NCBI GenBank assembly: GCA_965220235.1
Contig: OZ244815.1
Coordinates: 2,170,001 to 2,234,000 of the forward strand
DNA length: 64,000 nucleotides
From: Bin55 sp965220235
GTDB taxonomy: Bacteria; Pseudomonadota; Gammaproteobacteria; Pseudomonadales; Azotimanducaceae
Direction: 5' to 3'
Made by a program: the position numbers and the translations under genes. Positions 54,179 to 63,655 of the stretch are shown here, in pieces (positions within the stretch are counted from its first letter, which is position 1; the number at the start of each line of letters is the position of its first letter). Below the pieces are notes generated by a model. It was not told the origin of the DNA. It saw only the letters and a program-made list of their open reading frames with translations, and searched no databases.

Positions 54179-54763
54179 TTGGCAAAACATCAAACAGTAA
54201 ACAACTGCGTCGACGATATGGATTTACTCGAACGTCGACAGTTTCTCCGTGGACTGTGCCCGTGTCGCACAAATAGCTCGGATGACATCGACGGGTGGCG
54301 AACGTTGTTTACACAGGCGCGATTCGGCTCGTATTCGGAACGTCATGCGGCCGCGCACTCCATTGGAACACTGCTTGAGAAAGCACAGCGGGTTGATCAG
54401 TACCGCGAGTTACTCGTTCATCTGAAGGATGAACTTGACGCACTCATGCAGGATCCGAGAGCCGCAAGCCAGGTGCTAGGTGTGATGAAAAAGCACGGTC
54501 ACGCACACAAAGGTGCTGCAAGAAAAAACTATCGTCGCGCCTACGCGATCTTCTCCATTCAGACGCCGGAGGAAATCGCGAAGTGGCTCAACCAACGGCT
54601 CAAGTTATCCGCGCAACGACGTGTTACGACAAGTTCAAAGGTCGTAAAACGACTCGCGAAGTGGTTAGAGCACCGTGTCGCATTTCAGCCTAATCGTTCC
54701 ACATCAGAAATCGAGATCTTGGAACGCGTACGACAACTGCAACCTAGCCTCTTTGGCCGTTAA
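54179..54763 (+). CDS. Conserved hypothetical helical protein with a CPC motif
   Basis: 194 residues. The N-terminal part reads RRQFLRGLCPCRTNSSDDID, then WRTLFTQARFGSYSERHAAA and HSIGTLLEKAQ, a HEAT-like helical pattern. I recall similar sequences among unannotated bacterial proteins, always with CPCR at this place. The C-terminal half is basic and helical. No signal peptide is seen. The start is TTG 54179 (GGGAAG 8 bases before); ATG 54218 is possible. The function is unknown. Confidence 0.7.
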   Translation: MAKHQTVNNCVDDMDLLERRQFLRGLCPCRTNSSDDIDGWRTLFTQARFGSYSERHAAAHSIGTLLEKAQRVDQYRELLVHLKDELDALMQDPRAASQVLGVMKKHGHAHKGAARKNYRRAYAIFSIQTPEEIAKWLNQRLKLSAQRRVTTSSKVVKRLAKWLEHRVAFQPNRSTSEIEILERVRQLQPSLFGR

Positions 54764-54809
54764 AACACGTGAATATCGCGAGCGCGAGGTGGTAGGTTCG
54801 CGCCGATCT

Positions 54810-55628
54810 TCACCGGTTAAGTAGTAGGAAGCACTTCGCAGCAAGTCTCGCATCCACTCGCTCGTTCTCACTCGGAGCATGTAATAGCAAGCCATTGAGT
54901 AGAAATACGTCGCCTGTCTTTCCGGTCATTTCGAGCACCTCAAGCTCAACTCCATCGACTGTACACCCTTCACCAACGAATGCGCCAGGCGCTCCCTCAC
55001 GTCGATCCCAAAGTCGATCTAATAGCGTGGATTTCTTGCTGAGCTGCTTTATGATCGCGCTCGCGTGTTGTGGCGCAATAACCTCACCTAATCGATGCGA
55101 ACCTGAATGGAAAACAGGACTGCCTCCACACGTTTCAGTATCTGTCAGTAGCACAAACGCTAGATAACCCGGCGCCTTACCGGTACCGTCACCTGTAAAG
55201 TCGTTATGCCATCCAGCCCAGGGCACACGCCAATTGGCAAGATCACGATTCGCGAGTGGAAAAGTCATATAGAGGATAAACTCTTGAATGAATCGGTACT
55301 CGCTACCGATCAGGTTCAACATACCTTCCTCGAACGCATTCGGAAAGAGCGGATTCAGACCTTCATAGTCTCGAATAGCACGGAACAACGGTCCGCGTAC
55401 AGGTCTTCCGATCGGCCAAGTTTCCTTGCGATCCCGATATACGTCAACAGATTCAAGGTAATTCCAAACATGTGAAGCAACGGACTCCGCAATGTGACTA
55501 CTCACTCCTTGAGTGAGGCGTGCGAAGCCGTTTCTCACTAACTGATCGCGAACGGAATCTAGCGCTTCCTTCGACTCTAATTGAAACGGCGTCAAGTCGG
55601 AGGTTGTTTGCACGTCTGATTCGGACAT
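54810..55628 (-). CDS. Phytanoyl-CoA dioxygenase (PhyH) family protein
   Basis: 272 residues. An Fe(II)/2-oxoglutarate dioxygenase fold is indicated by HxD in AGWHNDFTGDGTG and a distal His in LLNGLLLHAPSENER with the Arg for oxoglutarate two helical turns later. YLAFVLLTDTETCGGSPVFHSGSH is the typical PhyH strand. The substrate cannot be named. It is convergent with the CPC-motif gene and downstream of the symporter on the same strand, but 98 bases away. Confidence 0.82.
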   Translation of the reverse strand: MSESDVQTTSDLTPFQLESKEALDSVRDQLVRNGFARLTQGVSSHIAESVASHVWNYLESVDVYRDRKETWPIGRPVRGPLFRAIRDYEGLNPLFPNAFEEGMLNLIGSEYRFIQEFILYMTFPLANRDLANWRVPWAGWHNDFTGDGTGKAPGYLAFVLLTDTETCGGSPVFHSGSHRLGEVIAPQHASAIIKQLSKKSTLLDRLWDRREGAPGAFVGEGCTVDGVELEVLEMTGKTGDVFLLNGLLLHAPSENERVDARLAAKCFLLLNR

Positions 55629-55726
55629 GAGTTGGCGAATCGCAGCGTCATCACATCATCAATGTCGATTAGTCTCGTCTAGCTCCTAAGCTAGCCGTCG
55701 ACCAATACGACAGGTGACACAGTTAT

Positions 55727-57406
55727 CTAAGCCGCTTTCTCCTCCGCAGGATCCATGAAGTTTCGCACGGTCGATTTCATCTCACGACTTAACATCGTGA
55801 TGCCAAATAAGTTCGGCAACGCCATCAACACCACGAACACTGCGGCGATCTTCCAGATCAACGTAGTATCCATCGTCGATCCCAGCAAGAACGCAATGCA
55901 ATAAATCACTCGATAAGGTGTCAGAGCCTTCGGTCCGAAGAGATACAAGATTGCCCGGTCGCCGTAATAACTCCAAGCGAGCGCCGTTGAAAACGCGAAC
56001 AAAACAAGCGATACCGTAACCGCGTATTGCCCAGTTTCTCCGAATATCCCGCGCTTAAATGCCTCAACCGTGAGGTTGACCGAGTGGACGAGTGAAGAAC
56101 CATGCAGCTCTACATCGTTTACGATCTCGCCCGATTCAACCACAAGCGAACCCGTAAGTAGCTCACCATCCTTCCGCACAGTGATTTCTTCAGCGACCGA
56201 TCGATTGTGGATGATCGTAAACCCAGAATCAACAATCGCGCCATTCACTACGGTCAGTTCCGCAGTCAATGGTTTGATCGGATCGTTCGCTGGTGGGTTT
56301 CGTCCCATGTGAGCACTCAACATCGCCACGTGCGCAGGATCTTCGTCCGTATACACGCCAGCCACAACTTCTGTGTTCGCGAGTCCAAAATCGTTCGGGA
56401 ATTTATCTGCCCACGCGCCTGAAGATAGGATCACTAAACCGGTGATCGTGCAAATCACTAAGGTGTCGATAAACGGTTCGAGCAACGAGACTAAACCTTC
56501 AGGAACTGGATCGTCAGCTTTCGCACTCGCGTGCGCAATCGGCGCACTACCCTGCCCAGCTTCATTCGAGAATATCCCGCGATTCACACCGTGGGTGAAT
56601 GCATATGCAAAACTAGCGCCTAAAAAGCCACCTAACGCAGCACTGCCTGAAAAGATGCTTCCGAAGATACTGACCAAAGACGGCCAGATGTTCTCCGCAT
56701 GCACGAAGATGACACCAAACGCACCGATCAGATAGAACGCCGCCATGACCGGCACGATCTTGGACGCAACCGCTGCGATCCGCTTGATCCCACCGATCAC
56801 AACGAGTCCTAAGAGTACTGCGAGTACAAGCCCGCTGACCCACGTCGGGATACCAAACGATGAATCGAGACCATTCGCAAGGTTGTTACTTTGCGGCAGA
56901 CAACCGGTGCCGATCGCACTCAATAACGTTGCAAACGCGAAGATCACGGCCAACCACTTCATATTGAGGCGTTTTTCCATGTAATACATGGGACCGCCCG
57001 CTACTTCGCCTTTATCGTCAAATTCCCGGTATTTGTGCGAGAGCGTGACCTCGACGAATTTGGTCGTCATGCCGACGAACGCGGTCACCCACATCCAGAA
57101 CAATGCCGCAGGACCACCAAGGAATAGCGCGAACGCAACACCGCCAATGTTGCCGGTACCGACCGTACCAGACAATGCCGTTGTTAACGCGCGAAAGTGT
57201 GTGGTATCACCGGGCGCATTGGAATCGCCTTCTTTCCCAAAGAGAAATCGCCACGCCCGATTGAAATAACGAAACTGCGGAAACCCAAGGTAAATCGTGA
57301 ACCACACACCTACCCCGACGAGTACGTACGGGAACCAAATAGATGATCCGAGCCAACTGTCTAAGAGACCTAGAAACCCTTCGAACGCTTGAATTACTTC
57401 TGCCAT
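55727..57406 (-). CDS. Sodium:alanine (AGCS family) symporter
   Basis: 559 residues with about ten membrane helices. The AGCS signatures are FRALTTALSGTVGTGNIGGV, WVTAFVGMTTKFVEVTLSHK, GGPMYYMEKRLN and NRGIFSNEAGQGSAPIAHA. It is longer than the usual 450-500 residues because of a soluble-looking insertion of about 110 residues (331-445) between helices, with beta-type sequence. It imports a neutral amino acid with sodium, probably alanine or glycine; the exact substrate is not readable. It starts 12 bases after gor ends on the same strand. Confidence 0.93.
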   Translation of the reverse strand: MAEVIQAFEGFLGLLDSWLGSSIWFPYVLVGVGVWFTIYLGFPQFRYFNRAWRFLFGKEGDSNAPGDTTHFRALTTALSGTVGTGNIGGVAFALFLGGPAALFWMWVTAFVGMTTKFVEVTLSHKYREFDDKGEVAGGPMYYMEKRLNMKWLAVIFAFATLLSAIGTGCLPQSNNLANGLDSSFGIPTWVSGLVLAVLLGLVVIGGIKRIAAVASKIVPVMAAFYLIGAFGVIFVHAENIWPSLVSIFGSIFSGSAALGGFLGASFAYAFTHGVNRGIFSNEAGQGSAPIAHASAKADDPVPEGLVSLLEPFIDTLVICTITGLVILSSGAWADKFPNDFGLANTEVVAGVYTDEDPAHVAMLSAHMGRNPPANDPIKPLTAELTVVNGAIVDSGFTIIHNRSVAEEITVRKDGELLTGSLVVESGEIVNDVELHGSSLVHSVNLTVEAFKRGIFGETGQYAVTVSLVLFAFSTALAWSYYGDRAILYLFGPKALTPYRVIYCIAFLLGSTMDTTLIWKIAAVFVVLMALPNLFGITMLSREMKSTVRNFMDPAEEKAA

Positions 57407-57418
57407 TTCGTGTGTCCT

Positions 57419-58768
57419 TTAGCGCGACCGTTCGCGCATCGTGACGAACTCTTCGGCGGCCGTCGGGTGAATCCCGATCGTCGCATCGAAGTCTGCTTTC
57501 GTTGCGCCCGCTTTAATCGCCACGGCCAATCCTTGAATGATCTCACCCGCTTCTGGACCTACCATGTGCGCCGACACGACTCGGTCAGAATCGCCATCAA
57601 CAAGCAATTTCATGTATGTGCGCTCCTGATTATCCGACATGGTGTACTTAAGAGGTCGAAAAGACGATTCATAGACGTGCAATTCCGTGTATTTTGATCG
57701 AGCGACCGCTTCTGTTGGTCCGACAGTGCCGATGTTGGGTTGGCAGAACACGGACGTTGCAATGTCTTCGTACGAAACTTGCCGAGATTCTCCGGCAAAC
57801 AGGTTGTACGCGATGCACATTCCTTCTGCGATCGCGACAGGCGTTAACTGCAAACGATCAATGACGTCGCCAATCGCATAAATGTTTGGGACGTTCGTTT
57901 GATAGTTCGAATCCACACGAACGGCGCCATTTTCATAGACCTGCACGCCCGCATGATCTAGACCACACGATGAAGACAGAGGTCTACGGCCGGTCGCGTA
58001 CAAGATTTCATCGGCTACTAAGTCCGTTCCGTCCGACAAATGCGTTACCTTACCGTCGTTCGTCAGTTCAACCTTGTCTACCACCGCGTTAAAGCGCACA
58101 TCAACACCTTTCTCGATGAGCTGATCGCGAACGAACTCGCGGACCGAGTCGTCAAATCCGCGCAAGAACAGCGGACCACGATAAAGCAACGTCGTGTCCA
58201 CACCGAGACCTTGATAGATCCCTGCGAATTCCACCGCGATGTAGCCACCGCCAACAACGATTACGCGTTCTGGAAGCGTTTCGAAGAAAAATGCGTCGTT
58301 TGACGTTTGCACATGCTCGCGACCTGGGAAATCTGGTACCGATGGCCACGAACCCGTTGCTATCAGAACTTTGTCCGTAGTGACCCGGTGGTCGCCTACC
58401 CGAACCGTATGAGCATCCTCAAGCTCTGCATGAACCTCGAATATCTCTGCCCCAGGGGACTCCAGTAAGTTCCGATAGATTCCATTGAGTCGGGAGATCT
58501 CACGATTCTTGTTCTCAAGTAGCGTTGACCATTCGAACTCGGAATCGCCGACCTTCCATCCGTACGCGGCGGATTCGTCGAAGTCCTCGCTGAAATGACT
58601 GCCGTAGACAAACAGTTTCTTGGGTATGCATCCTACGTTGACGCATGTACCGCCAAGATAGCGCTCTTCAGCAATCGCAACTTTTGCGCCTAGATTCGCC
58701 GACATCCGTGCGGCGCGTACGCCGCCAGAACCGGCACCAATCACAAAAAGATCGTAGTCGAAATTCAC
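57419..58768 (-). CDS. gor: Glutathione-disulfide reductase
   Basis: 449 residues. FAD site FVIGAGSGGVRAARMSA, redox disulfide C42 and C47 in GGTCVNVGCIPKKLF, NADPH-binding VVGGGYIAVEFAGIYQGLG, and the C-terminal active-site His in GIHPTAAEEFVTM. These together fit glutathione reductase rather than lipoamide dehydrogenase. The start is GTG 58768. It probably shares a transcript with the symporter downstream, although they have no obvious functional link. Confidence 0.95.
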   Translation of the reverse strand: MNFDYDLFVIGAGSGGVRAARMSANLGAKVAIAEERYLGGTCVNVGCIPKKLFVYGSHFSEDFDESAAYGWKVGDSEFEWSTLLENKNREISRLNGIYRNLLESPGAEIFEVHAELEDAHTVRVGDHRVTTDKVLIATGSWPSVPDFPGREHVQTSNDAFFFETLPERVIVVGGGYIAVEFAGIYQGLGVDTTLLYRGPLFLRGFDDSVREFVRDQLIEKGVDVRFNAVVDKVELTNDGKVTHLSDGTDLVADEILYATGRRPLSSSCGLDHAGVQVYENGAVRVDSNYQTNVPNIYAIGDVIDRLQLTPVAIAEGMCIAYNLFAGESRQVSYEDIATSVFCQPNIGTVGPTEAVARSKYTELHVYESSFRPLKYTMSDNQERTYMKLLVDGDSDRVVSAHMVGPEAGEIIQGLAVAIKAGATKADFDATIGIHPTAAEEFVTMRERSR

Positions 58769-58868
58769 ACTTTTTTATTAAGAGAACCCATAAATATGCA
58801 CGTTTCGTGCGAATCCGCCGAAGAATATCCGACAATATAATCGACGCATCCCCGATACCCGCCCGTCT

Positions 58869-59309
58869 ATGTCCGAGGCCGAAGTACGCGAGCTATTACA
58901 ACCCTGTACGAACCTCGTCGGCGGAATTATTCACGCTTGTCGCCGCTTGATGAGTCAGTTTGGGTACATCAGTGCGGACCATAAGCGCATTCTCGCCGAT
59001 ATCTTTAATCTAAGCGTTGCCGAAGTCAGCGGGATCATAAGTTTCTATCATGATTTCAAGACGACACCACAGCCGCCTAATACGCTACGTATTTGTACAG
59101 CGGAGGCTTGTCAAGCGAACCGATCGCGGGACTTGGTAAGAGCAATTGAAACGCATCTAGGATCAACGATCCCGTGCCAGACAGTCGATGGCATGACGGC
59201 TGTCAGTTTCGTCTACTGTTTAGGTCTGTGTCCAAACGGTCCCGCGGTCGAAATTAACGGGCGGCTTGTATCCAATGCATCCGCAGAACAGGTTCTAACT
59301 CACCTGTGA
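58869..59309 (+). CDS. fdsG: NAD-dependent formate dehydrogenase gamma subunit
   Basis: 146 residues, NuoE-like. It holds one 2Fe-2S centre, with ligands in ICTAEACQANR and FVYCLGLCPNGPAVEING. The start is ATG 58869. It is the first gene of fdsGBA-fdhD, the order known for the soluble formate dehydrogenase of Cupriavidus. The call rests on this order as well as on the sequence. Confidence 0.93.
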   Translation: MSEAEVRELLQPCTNLVGGIIHACRRLMSQFGYISADHKRILADIFNLSVAEVSGIISFYHDFKTTPQPPNTLRICTAEACQANRSRDLVRAIETHLGSTIPCQTVDGMTAVSFVYCLGLCPNGPAVEINGRLVSNASAEQVLTHL

Positions 59310-60802
59310 CCACCGCATACGTCTCCAATGATTCGTTCGCGCATGCGCTAGGCAGAGCGGATGTCATGGATGCGCTCGCGGCACAAGGCATCGACTGTGT
59401 CGATGTGGGATCCTATGGACTTGCTTGGCTCGAGCCTCTGATCGAAATCGACGCGCCTAGCGGTAGAGTCGCGTTTGGACCGGTCTCCGCTGACGTGGCC
59501 TCCGACCTCGCAGCGCTCATTAATGCTGGCGCGAATTACGACCATCATTCTTCGTTTCTTGGCGATATACACGAGCACCCGTTCCTCAAGAACCAGCAGC
59601 GTTTGGTATTTAGAAACGTCGGTTATGCCGACCTGACGGACACTCCAACGTACACGACATTGAGAACCGCGCTTGATCGAGACCCGCAGGACTTGATCAA
59701 TGAGCTCCAGGTAGCAGGTTTACGAGGTCGAGGCGGCGCAGGGTTTCCAGCGCATATCAAGTGGCGGACGGTCGCAGATACACCCGCTGAGCAACGCTAC
59801 ATCGTATGCAACGCGGACGAAGGAGACTCCGGTACTTTTTCGGACCGCATGCTCATGGAAGGCGATCCAGATGCTCTGATCGAAGGCATGGCAATTGCGG
59901 GTTACGCGTGCGGGGCATCCCACGGGTACATCTACTTGCGTTCCGAGTACCCATTCGCACTTCACGAATTAAAACGTTCTATTTCAAGGGCTTATGAGCA
60001 TAAGCTACTAGGAAATAACATCTTTGATAGTGAGTTTTCGTTCGATCTTCAGGTCTTTGTTGGTGCCGGTGCATATATCTGTGGCGAAGAGACCTCACTC
60101 CTTGAGAGCTTGGAAGGGAAACGAGGACAGATTCGCGCGAAGCCACCATTACCGGCGATCGCAGGACTCTTCAACAAACCCACCCTGGTGCATAACGTCA
60201 TAACGCTTGCATCCGTACCGAGTCTGTTCGACTTAGGCGGCAAGCAGTACGGCGAACTAGGCTCCGCACCGTCATGTGGAACGATTCCGTTTCAGATCGC
60301 AGGCAACGTGAAATACGGTGGGCTCATTGAACTCGAGTTCGGACATACGGTGCGGGAGCTAGTCGAAGACTATGGTGGCGGCACCCGATCCGGGCGACCG
60401 TTCCGGTGCGTACAGATTGGTGGACCATTAGGCGCTTATCTATCCGAAGCGGAACTTGACACGCCTCTAACGTATGAAGCGATGCAAACTATCGGCGCCG
60501 GGATCGGCCACGGTGGGTTGGTCGTTTTTGATGACACCGTTGACCTTCGCGAGCAAGCCGAGTACGCCTTTGAGTTCTGCGAGATTGAATCATGCGGCAA
60601 ATGCACGCCATGCCGTATCGGAAGTGTTCGTGGGAAGGAACTAGTCCAACGCCTGCCGCAAACCAGCAATGTAGAGGCGGATATACAATTAATTCACGAG
60701 CTCTGTGACGTTATGGAAAACGCGAGTCTGTGCCAGATGGGCGGTATGACGCCGATTCCCGTCCGAAGCGCGCTTGAACGTTTTCCGGAAGATTTTCGGT
60801 AG
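59306..60802 (+). CDS. fdsB: NAD-dependent formate dehydrogenase beta subunit
   Basis: 498 residues, NuoF-like with an N-terminal thioredoxin-like part of about 110 residues. The FMN/NADH region is LRGRGGAGFPAHIKWRTV, then CNADEGDSGTFSDRMLMEG, and EETSLLESLEGKRGQIRAKP. The 4Fe-4S site is ESCGKCTPCRIGS with a fourth Cys in ENASLCQMGG. It passes electrons from the alpha subunit to NAD. GTG 59306 overlaps the fdsG stop as GTGA. Confidence 0.95.
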   Translation: MTTAYVSNDSFAHALGRADVMDALAAQGIDCVDVGSYGLAWLEPLIEIDAPSGRVAFGPVSADVASDLAALINAGANYDHHSSFLGDIHEHPFLKNQQRLVFRNVGYADLTDTPTYTTLRTALDRDPQDLINELQVAGLRGRGGAGFPAHIKWRTVADTPAEQRYIVCNADEGDSGTFSDRMLMEGDPDALIEGMAIAGYACGASHGYIYLRSEYPFALHELKRSISRAYEHKLLGNNIFDSEFSFDLQVFVGAGAYICGEETSLLESLEGKRGQIRAKPPLPAIAGLFNKPTLVHNVITLASVPSLFDLGGKQYGELGSAPSCGTIPFQIAGNVKYGGLIELEFGHTVRELVEDYGGGTRSGRPFRCVQIGGPLGAYLSEAELDTPLTYEAMQTIGAGIGHGGLVVFDDTVDLREQAEYAFEFCEIESCGKCTPCRIGSVRGKELVQRLPQTSNVEADIQLIHELCDVMENASLCQMGGMTPIPVRSALERFPEDFR

Positions 60803-60817
60803 TACATTTCCACTGCA

Positions 60818-63655
60818 ATGAGATTGCTTGACAAGGACTTCGGTACACCGCCGATAGACCATTTCGATCCAAAGGATTTAGTAACCCTTTCGATTGATGG
60901 GCAATCCGTATCCGTACCTGCTGGCACGTCCATCATGCGTGCGGCTTCGATGCTCAATCTCGACATTCCTAAGTTGTGCGCGACTGATAGCCTCGCGTCC
61001 TTTGGCTCATGCCGCATGTGCATGGTGCAAATCGAAGGTCGAAATGGCTACGTAGCAGCATGTACGGAACCTATCGCTGCAGATATGAGCGTCATCACCC
61101 AAAATGAATCGATCGCCGAGCTGCGACGTGGCGTGATGGAACTCTATATTTCGGACCATCCTCTCGATTGCTTAACCTGTTCGGCGAACGGTGATTGCGA
61201 ACTACAGGATGTCGCCGGGCAAGTCGGATTGCGTGAAGTTCGCTACGAAGAAGGCGCGAATCACCTCGAAGAAACGAAAGACGAAAGTAATCCTTACTTC
61301 ACATTCGATCCATCGAAGTGCATCGTTTGCTCCCGCTGTGTTCGGGCGTGCGACGAGATTCAAGGAACGTTTGCACTTACAGTCGACGATCGAGGGTTCG
61401 CGTCCAAAATCTCGACGGGCGCGGAGTCGTTCTTCGATTCTGAATGTGTGTCCTGCGGCGCCTGCGTGCAAGCATGTCCGACAGCTACTTTGATGGAAAA
61501 AACCGTCATCGAGCACGGTGTTCCAGACCGTACTGTGTTAACCACCTGTGGTTACTGCGGTGTCGGTTGTTCGTTCAAAGCGGAAATGAAAGGCGATCAA
61601 GTCGTTCGCATGGTGCCGGATAAAGACGGGAAAGCCAACCACGGCGCTTCCTGCGTCAAAGGCCGGTTTGCCTGGGGGTATGCGAACCATCAGGAACGTA
61701 TTTACAAACCCATGATCAGGGACAGCATCGACGAGCCGTGGCAAGAGGTATCGTGGGAGCGCGCAATTCAAGAAACCGCGAGCAGACTCACTGAAATCCA
61801 AGCTAAGCACGGGCGCAAGTCTATCGGAGCAGTCTCGTCGTCTAGGGTAACGATCGAAGAGATCTACGTCGTCCAGAAACTGGTACGTACGGCATTCCAA
61901 AACAACAACATCGATACGTGCGCGCGAGTGTGCCACTCGCCTACTGGCTACGGCTTGATTCAGACTTTTGGTACGGCGGCGGGTACGCAGGATTTCGACT
62001 CGGTTGAAGAGAGCGACCTGATCCTGTTAATCGGTGCAAATCCCACTCAAGGTCACCCAGTGTTCGCGAGTCGCATCAAACAGCGTTTACGCGAAGGTGC
62101 CAAAATCATCGTAGCGGACCCACGCGAGATCGACTTCGTTCGCTCACCTCATGTAGAAGCCGCAGTGCACGTACCGCTTAAACCAGGTACTAATCTGCCG
62201 TTCATCAATGCACTCGCACACGTCATCGTCACCGAAGAGCTATGTGACCTGGATTTTGTTAAGTCACGATGCGAGTTCGACTCCTTTGAAGATTGGTGTG
62301 ATTTCATTCGACAAGATGAAAACTCACCTGAGTCAGTCGCCGAGATCTGCGGTGTTTCGGCCGAAGCACTTCGTAATGCGGCACGCATGTACGCCGCGGC
62401 GCCGAATGCGTCTGTCTACTACGGCTTAGGCGTTACTGAACACAGTCAGGGTTCAGCGATGGTCATGGGGATGGCAAACCTTGCAATGGCGACTGGAAAT
62501 ATCGGTCGTCCTGGCGTCGGTATTAATCCTCTACGCGGTCAAAACAACGTGCAGGGTTCCACTGACGTTGGTTCATTCCCACACGAGTTGCCCGGACATC
62601 GACCGATCGTCAGTGAATCCGTACGAGAGAGTTTCAACGAACTATGGGGAATCACGCTCGACGAGGAACCAGGTCTACGCATTCCGAATATGTTCGACGG
62701 AGCGGTCGCGGGTTCGTTTAAGGGCATGTACATTCAAGGTGAAGACTTCGCCCAGTCCGATCCGAATACCAAACACGTTGAAGAAGCGCTTAAGGCCATG
62801 GATTGCGTGATCGTGCAAGACTTGTTCTTGACGGAGACGGCTAAATTCGCTCATATCTTCTTACCTGGAACATCGTTCCTTGAGAAGGACGGGACGTTTG
62901 TGAACGCCGAACGACGCTTCAACCGTGTCCGCCCAGCGATTGCACCCAAAACAGAAAAAGAAGAGTGGCAGGTTACTTGTGAAATAGCCCAAGCGATGGG
63001 CTATGACATGTCCTATGACTCACCTGCCGAAATTCTGGACGAACTTGCAACATCCACACCCGACTTTGAACGATTATCGTTCGACCACTTGGACGATGTT
63101 CACAGTGCGCAATGGCCAGTGACAGAAGAGTCACCCGAAGGGACTCCGGTAATGCACGTTGAAGAATTTGTGCGCGGGAAGGGACTTTTCAAAATCACTG
63201 AGTACGTCCCGACTGAAGAACGCACGAATCGCAAATTCCCGTTGCTTTTGACCACGGGTAGAAAGCTCCACCACTACAACGTTGGCACCCAGACTCGACG
63301 AACCGAAAACACCGTGTGGTTGGACGAAGACGTTCTCGAGATTCACCCGAGCGACGCAGAGCTTCGTGGGATTCGCACTTCCGATTGGGTATCCATCCGA
63401 AGTCGTGTCGGTGAGATTACCTTACGAGCTGAGGTAACCGAAAAAGTCGTCCCAGGTGTCGTTTACACGACATTCCACTATCCGAGCACGGGTACGAACG
63501 TCATCACGACCAGTCTCTCCGATGAGTTCACCAACTGTCCCGAGTACAAAGTCACGGCAGTCGAAATAGCGCCAGCTAACCACCAAGCAGATTGGCAGTT
63601 AGATTTCAACGAGCGGCGCGAACACCAAGTCGAGTTACTCCCCGTCGGTAAATGA
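60818..63655 (+). CDS. fdsA: NAD-dependent formate dehydrogenase alpha subunit
   Basis: 945 residues. Order: N-terminal 2Fe-2S domain (CATDSLASFGSCRMCMVQI), a His-Cys3 4Fe-4S site (DHPLDCLTCSANGDCELQD), two ferredoxin sites (CIVCSRCVRACDEIQ; CVSCGACVQACPT), a further 4Fe-4S site (CGYCGVGCSFKAEM and ASCVKGRF), then the molybdopterin domain. The catalytic residue is cysteine in CARVCHSPTGYGL, not selenocysteine. It oxidises formate to CO2 with bis-MGD cofactor. It starts 15 bases after fdsB and its stop overlaps fdhD. Confidence 0.96.
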   Translation: MRLLDKDFGTPPIDHFDPKDLVTLSIDGQSVSVPAGTSIMRAASMLNLDIPKLCATDSLASFGSCRMCMVQIEGRNGYVAACTEPIAADMSVITQNESIAELRRGVMELYISDHPLDCLTCSANGDCELQDVAGQVGLREVRYEEGANHLEETKDESNPYFTFDPSKCIVCSRCVRACDEIQGTFALTVDDRGFASKISTGAESFFDSECVSCGACVQACPTATLMEKTVIEHGVPDRTVLTTCGYCGVGCSFKAEMKGDQVVRMVPDKDGKANHGASCVKGRFAWGYANHQERIYKPMIRDSIDEPWQEVSWERAIQETASRLTEIQAKHGRKSIGAVSSSRVTIEEIYVVQKLVRTAFQNNNIDTCARVCHSPTGYGLIQTFGTAAGTQDFDSVEESDLILLIGANPTQGHPVFASRIKQRLREGAKIIVADPREIDFVRSPHVEAAVHVPLKPGTNLPFINALAHVIVTEELCDLDFVKSRCEFDSFEDWCDFIRQDENSPESVAEICGVSAEALRNAARMYAAAPNASVYYGLGVTEHSQGSAMVMGMANLAMATGNIGRPGVGINPLRGQNNVQGSTDVGSFPHELPGHRPIVSESVRESFNELWGITLDEEPGLRIPNMFDGAVAGSFKGMYIQGEDFAQSDPNTKHVEEALKAMDCVIVQDLFLTETAKFAHIFLPGTSFLEKDGTFVNAERRFNRVRPAIAPKTEKEEWQVTCEIAQAMGYDMSYDSPAEILDELATSTPDFERLSFDHLDDVHSAQWPVTEESPEGTPVMHVEEFVRGKGLFKITEYVPTEERTNRKFPLLLTTGRKLHHYNVGTQTRRTENTVWLDEDVLEIHPSDAELRGIRTSDWVSIRSRVGEITLRAEVTEKVVPGVVYTTFHYPSTGTNVITTSLSDEFTNCPEYKVTAVEIAPANHQADWQLDFNERREHQVELLPVGK

